From Saccharofermentans sp. (lineage in GTDB: Bacteria; Bacillota; Clostridia; Saccharofermentanales; Saccharofermentanaceae), in NCBI GenBank assembly GCA_016292145.1, contig JAEFBA010000003.1:1-64000 (forward strand): a stretch of 64,000 nt of DNA, given 5' to 3'. Below are positions 62,054 to 64,000 of the stretch, piece after piece. The stretch's first letter is position 1. Every line of letters starts with the position of its first letter. The translations under genes and the position numbers were made by a program. Under the pieces are notes generated by a model. It was given only the letters and a program-made list of their open reading frames with translations. It was not told where the DNA came from and did not search any database.

Positions 62054-64000
62054 ATGAGTGATAGGCTGATTGTAGTTACAAAGAAAATATTGGAGATGGT
62101 CATAGTTCTTTCGATAATGCTTTCGGTTGTTTCTTGCGATGCGGTATCTGTAGGGAACAACGGTAAGAGGAAAAGCGTTGTCGCAAAGAATGATCCTTGG
62201 TTTGAGGGGGAATTAGTAGATATTGATGTTAGTCAAGGTTTAGATCCAGACAGACGTTTAACTAACATGTTTCCTAAACTTGCCGGAGCGGATGAAAAAT
62301 TCATCGTTGTTTTAGCTGATGGCTCGTACAAGGTGGATGATTGGGGAACGATTAAGAGCAATTCAGATTATGTTATTAGAAATCTATTAATAATTGACAG
62401 AGCTACAAAGCAAACAGTTAAAATAATAGATTTGTATAGCCTGATTAAAGGTGATGATTATATAAATGCCGTGTCATACCAAAATGGAACGGCCGCTGTA
62501 AGAGCTGAATCATGGGATTCGAAAGCGAAGCAGTCAGTTGATAGAGAGTATACAATCGACATAGAGACAGAGACCGTAACCGGTTTCATTGATTATGGTG
62601 GTATAGATGATTTTTGGTTTAGAGGTTCTTACAAGGTCGGTAATTATAAAATAGATTCGCTTTATAGATATATGGTTGATGCGAACGAAAATCGATACTG
62701 GCTTTTAAGAATCACTTCTCCGGATGGAAATCAAACAGAGATTACTTTTGAAGATCAAGACGAACGGTATGATGAGCTTCCATCAATTTTTGCGTTAGAT
62801 GATAGCACTGCGCTTGTTCCAATTTACAGAAAACCAGAATATGTTTTTTATAAACTGGATCTTACGAATTGCAAGGCAACAAAGGCTGATTCAAAAGAAT
62901 TTCAATGGCTTGAGCCGGATAAGCTGCGCCGTGCATCGAACGGTTCTGACGGCAAAGTATATTTTACAACACGAAGAGGTATCAGTTCGCTCGATTTTGA
63001 GAACAAGAATGCAAAGCAAGTATTTGATTTTAATAACTGTAATGTAAACAGAAGATATATGGAGGATTTGGAAATTGCTGAATGTTCAGGGGATTCATTT
63101 TTGTTCTGTGGCAGCTATGACTCTTTAGACATGCGCTCCTCTAAATTTGTCAAAAACTATGCTGTTGTTGAATTAAAAAAGGCAAAGAAGAATCCTCATG
63201 CCGGAAAGAAGATAATAGAGTTGTGTTCATATGACGGATACTTGAACGGGACATTATATGATGCAATCATCAAATATAACGAGATTAGCAGCGACTATCA
63301 TATAGAATTCTCGGATCGCTACATCATGAATGCTTATTCTGATTTTGGCGATATAAACAGCAGTGATGAATATGATTCTGCTCTGCTTGGCGCGAACGGC
63401 AAATTGAGTGATGCGCTTGCCATGGACATCATGAACGGTGAAGGTCCTGATATCCTTATGAATACGAGCAGACTGGGTCAGCTTAACAATGATAACTTCC
63501 TGATTGATCTCTCGGTATATACTCAGGAACTGGATTCGAGCAAATACTACACCAACATAATAAACGGCGCGAAAACAGACGGAAAGCTGTATCAGATTCC
63601 GATAAGTTATACGATTGAAGGAATTCAGACATCTCCCGAATATGCAGGCAAGACAAAGATAGGTTTTACTCCGGGAGAGTATGAGAAATTCATATCAGAA
63701 GAACTTAACGGAAAAGATTTAATCGAGTCAGGCCAGGCGCTATATTTCACTAAGCTGTTTACCGGCATGAGTGATGAATTCATATCTGGCGGAAGAGTCA
63801 ATTTTAGCAGCTCAAAATTTGCAGATATTGCAGGATATGTTAAGGAAACTGTGCCTCGGAACAGCGCAGCGTGGAATACTATAACTGATGAAACTCAGCA
63901 AGACTCATATGAGACTGCAACGAAAGGTATTAGAACTGCAATCTATTGTAACTGTCCCGGCATCAGCGGTTATCTTATTAAGAGATATCAAATCAAGGAT
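62054..64000 (+). CDS. Large lipoprotein with solute-binding-protein-like C-region (3' end beyond window)
   Basis: An open frame of 649 residues running off the right edge. The signal ends in SVVSC (Cys28 lipidated). Residues 45-370 look beta-rich and propeller-like (repeated YFTTRRGISSLDFENKNAKQVF-type strands). From about 430 the pattern (LSDALAMDIMNGEGPDILMNTSRLGQLNN, then LIDLSVY and GKLYQIPISYT) follows extracellular sugar-type solute-binding proteins. I cannot name the ligand. The start follows GGGGGCAATT. Genes for a permease could lie further right. Confidence 0.78.
   Translation, partial: MSDRLIVVTKKILEMVIVLSIMLSVVSCDAVSVGNNGKRKSVVAKNDPWFEGELVDIDVSQGLDPDRRLTNMFPKLAGADEKFIVVLADGSYKVDDWGTIKSNSDYVIRNLLIIDRATKQTVKIIDLYSLIKGDDYINAVSYQNGTAAVRAESWDSKAKQSVDREYTIDIETETVTGFIDYGGIDDFWFRGSYKVGNYKIDSLYRYMVDANENRYWLLRITSPDGNQTEITFEDQDERYDELPSIFALDDSTALVPIYRKPEYVFYKLDLTNCKATKADSKEFQWLEPDKLRRASNGSDGKVYFTTRRGISSLDFENKNAKQVFDFNNCNVNRRYMEDLEIAECSGDSFLFCGSYDSLDMRSSKFVKNYAVVELKKAKKNPHAGKKIIELCSYDGYLNGTLYDAIIKYNEISSDYHIEFSDRYIMNAYSDFGDINSSDEYDSALLGANGKLSDALAMDIMNGEGPDILMNTSRLGQLNNDNFLIDLSVYTQELDSSKYYTNIINGAKTDGKLYQIPISYTIEGIQTSPEYAGKTKIGFTPGEYEKFISEELNGKDLIESGQALYFTKLFTGMSDEFISGGRVNFSSSKFADIAGYVKETVPRNSAAWNTITDETQQDSYETATKGIRTAIYCNCPGISGYLIKRYQIKD

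Noticed and set aside
55517-64000. A second copy of the tRNA-Thr 3' end marking the right end of the element
   Set aside because: No match found by eye; it may lie beyond the window or be lost.

Overview
The window reads as one contig from an anaerobic clostridial Firmicute, perhaps a gut or rumen Oscillospirales/Saccharofermentans-like organism. The group is inferred from gene content and style: DapL-type lysine synthesis, a DUF1858 redox protein, a Spo0A-C-like regulator, YtqA-type radical SAM protein, AGGAGG ribosome sites and Firmicutes LexA-box logic. Genus level is a guess. Bases 1 to about 55,500 are dense chromosomal housekeeping and accessory genes. Bases from about 55,600 to 58,900 form a mobilizable element, followed by an IS30-type insertion sequence (59,531-60,900) and a sparse, AT-richer tail.

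Region by region. 1-4.35 kb: a 5'-cut carB that runs without a stop into dapF (a fusion), then a HAD phosphatase; a DMT transporter converges on it. 5.3-10.4 kb: an operon with a Gfo/Idh oxidoreductase, a QueT-type ECF S component, a methyltransferase and a CmpB-like membrane protein, then an Mrp/Nbp35 ATPase, a thioredoxin-like lipoprotein and a divergent IspF. 10.4-13.9 kb on the minus strand: ispD, radA, dapL. 14.1-21.5 kb: a degenerate ANL-fold protein, a DUF885 lipoprotein, and a 1111-residue membrane protein with a PP2C-like head and LysM-like tail. 21.6-26.1 kb: serC-type aminotransferase, serA, a GH32-like protein lacking the usual nucleophile, and a short RluA-like protein. 26.1-31.1 kb minus: DUF2298, FAD oxidoreductase and DUF1015 genes with overlapping ends. 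31.3-36.9 kb: WYL regulator, alaS, hinT, trmB, zinc-ribbon protein. 36.9-46.5 kb: a polytopic membrane protein, gap, a metallophosphoesterase, a PC4-like protein, ligA with an N-terminal clamp-type motif, 5-FTHF cyclo-ligase, a Spo0A-C-like regulator, HU and DUF1858. 46.6-52.95 kb: a histidine kinase and response regulator, dinB behind a LexA-type box, ytqA and small membrane proteins.

The most interesting stretch is 52,953-53,777. It has no credible coding sequence, but it has a promoter (TTGCGA-17-TATTAT), many hairpins, a helix joining its first and last bases (53118-53128 with 53698-53708) and a rho-independent terminator. Together these describe a discrete RNA of about 640 nt, in the size class of the OLE, ROOL and GOLLD RNAs, though I cannot assign it to any of them.

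Downstream of a tRNA-Thr gene lie, on the minus strand, excisionase-like, RepA/RecA-like ATPase, MOB-type relaxase and MobC-like genes plus an oriT-like run of inverted repeats. No integrase gene is visible, so this looks like a decayed or integrase-less mobilizable element. The right end carries a membrane-anchored XRE regulator, a 15-codon peptide ORF with a good ribosome site, and the start of a large lipoprotein with a solute-binding-protein-like C-terminal half that runs off the window.
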